Source of the DNA: Euryarchaeota archaeon UBA623 | Lineage (GTDB): Archaea > Thermoplasmatota > Poseidoniia > Poseidoniales > Thalassarchaeaceae | Length of the DNA: 6,300 nucleotides | NCBI GenBank assembly: GCA_002505325.1 | Contig: DAUV01000025.1 | Coordinates: 1 to 6,300, forward strand | Direction of reading: 5' to 3' | The notes under the pieces: model-generated | Database searches by the model: none | What the model was told of the DNA's origin: nothing | Seen by the model: the letters and a program-made list of their open reading frames with translations, nothing else | In this document: in pieces, positions 5,541 to 6,300 of the stretch | Position numbering within the stretch: position 1 is the first letter of the stretch | Layout of the letters: every line of letters starts with the position of its first letter | Position numbers and translations under genes: made by a program

Positions 5541-6300
5541 ATGGCAACTACGGAGCGCAAGAAATGGCGCCGACGCTCACGCGAGTCTTCCATGTTCGGA
5601 AGTGAGAAGGCGCCCAATCCATTTCCCATCAGCCGTTCTAGACTGGAACGGTTCCATATCTGCCCGCGATGCTTCTGGATTGACAGGGTACTGGGTATTG
5701 ACAGGCCGGGGATGCCTGCTTGGATGCTCAATACCCTCGTCGACACTCTGCTGAAAAGAGAGTTCGATACACATAGGGAAGCAAAAACTCCTCATCCGTA
5801 CATGTCACAAAATGGCCTTGGCAACATGGTTCCTCTAAATCATCCGATGATGGATGAGTGGCGTCAGAATTTCAAGGGAGTTAGGGCTGCCAAACATGGA
5901 CTACTAATCACTGGAGCAGTAGACGACATCTGGAAGTCAGGAGAGGGTGAAACAGAGGAGTGGTATGTGGTTGACTACAAGTCTACAGCAACTAATGCTG
6001 AGATTACTCCAGAACTATTTCTCGAGGATATCTACAAGGGTGGATATGTGCGACAGATGATAATCTACCAATGGATGTTGAGAGAGTTAGGTCACCCAGT
6101 ATCGACACGCGGATTCTTTGTGTATGAGAATGGCAACAACGCAGCAGATTCACTACTCGAAGGGGGGCCCGAAGATAGCCCACGCGGTATCCCACTCAAG
6201 CCAGCGCTAGTCATTGAGATTGACACATCTGACGAAAGTGTAGTGATAGAGGGTGAGCGCATAGACTACGACTGGGTAGAGAACTTGGTGATAGGAGCCA
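5541..6300 (+). CDS. PD-(D/E)XK nuclease-superfamily protein (3' end cut by window)
   Basis: My translation gives 253 open codons from the ATG at 5541 to the window edge, with no stop. A basic N-terminus (KKWRRRSR) is followed by SRSRLERFHICPRCFWIDR (31-49), a Cas4/RecB-like entry motif with C41 and C44. The nuclease core follows: GAVDDIW (125-131) with D128, VVDYKST (143-149) with D145 and K147, and Q172-x3-Y176 in YVRQMIIYQWML. This is the ordered D, D-x-K, QxxxY series of PD-(D/E)XK enzymes. LNTLVDTLLKREFD and EWRQNFKG recall a conserved, functionally uncharacterised family that I remember from archaea and candidate-phyla bacteria. Later C-terminal cysteines that could bind an Fe-S cluster would lie outside the window. 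The gene starts 34 bp after fpg on the same strand; an ATG at 5526 dies after three codons. Substrate and biological role are unknown. A repair link is inference from position only. Confidence 0.85.
   Translation, partial: MATTERKKWRRRSRESSMFGSEKAPNPFPISRSRLERFHICPRCFWIDRVLGIDRPGMPAWMLNTLVDTLLKREFDTHREAKTPHPYMSQNGLGNMVPLNHPMMDEWRQNFKGVRAAKHGLLITGAVDDIWKSGEGETEEWYVVDYKSTATNAEITPELFLEDIYKGGYVRQMIIYQWMLRELGHPVSTRGFFVYENGNNAADSLLEGGPEDSPRGIPLKPALVIEIDTSDESVVIEGERIDYDWVENLVIGA

Noticed and set aside
5369..5795. Minus-strand open frames across the fpg end and the nuclease start
   Set aside because: They run antisense to the Fpg zinc finger and the conserved N-terminal nuclease motifs, and no family resemblance is visible.
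5840..5865. GATGATGGATGA direct-repeat-like and C-box-like stretch
   Set aside because: It lies inside the nuclease gene and encodes a Met-Met-Asp-Glu run; there are no spaced copies, so it is neither a repeat array nor a guide RNA.

Overview
The window reads as chromosomal DNA of a euryarchaeon. The PCNA clamp, the transcript-cleavage factor TFS and the Nop5-fibrillarin pair are all of archaeal type. My best guess is a planktonic Thermoplasmatota, such as the Marine Group II/Poseidoniales. That guess rests on three things: divergent, short information-processing proteins, very tight gene packing with no bacterial-style promoters, and a bacterial-type Fpg glycosylase alongside archaeal housekeeping genes. 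The lineage is an inference, while the domain (Archaea) is well supported. I saw no rRNA, tRNA, CRISPR array, insertion sequence or long repeat.

Layout. Positions 1-2294 hold a three-gene minus-strand run, read right to left. TFS (2294-1914) comes first, then PCNA (1855-1109), then a membrane-anchored family 2 glycosyltransferase (start at 1071) that runs off the left edge. The gaps are 58 and 37 bp. A short divergent region (about 2295-2410) separates this run from a plus-strand pair, nop5 (2411-3460) and fibrillarin/flpA (3465-4178), which are 4 bp apart and coupled through a strong ribosome binding site. A small DUF4190-like membrane protein on the minus strand (4580-4170) meets fibrillarin tail to tail with a 9-bp overlap. 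It diverges from a plus-strand pair: the DNA glycosylase fpg/mutM (4655-5506), and 34 bp later a PD-(D/E)XK nuclease-fold protein (from 5541) that runs off the right edge. Every gap is well under 300 bp.

How the genes fit together. TFS rescues backtracked RNA polymerase and PCNA tethers replication and repair enzymes to DNA. Nop5 and fibrillarin form the protein core of the box C/D sRNP that 2'-O-methylates rRNA and tRNA. Their head-to-head arrangement puts replication, transcription-rescue and RNA-modification genes around one short control region. Fpg removes oxidised purines, and the nuclease-fold gene behind it may share its transcript. The glycosyltransferase and the DUF4190 protein are envelope-type genes sitting among information-processing genes. 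I find no convincing undescribed multi-gene system. The least explained items are the truncated nuclease-fold gene next to fpg, the glycosyltransferase behind pcn, and the unusual Cys spacing in the TFS N-terminal zinc ribbon.
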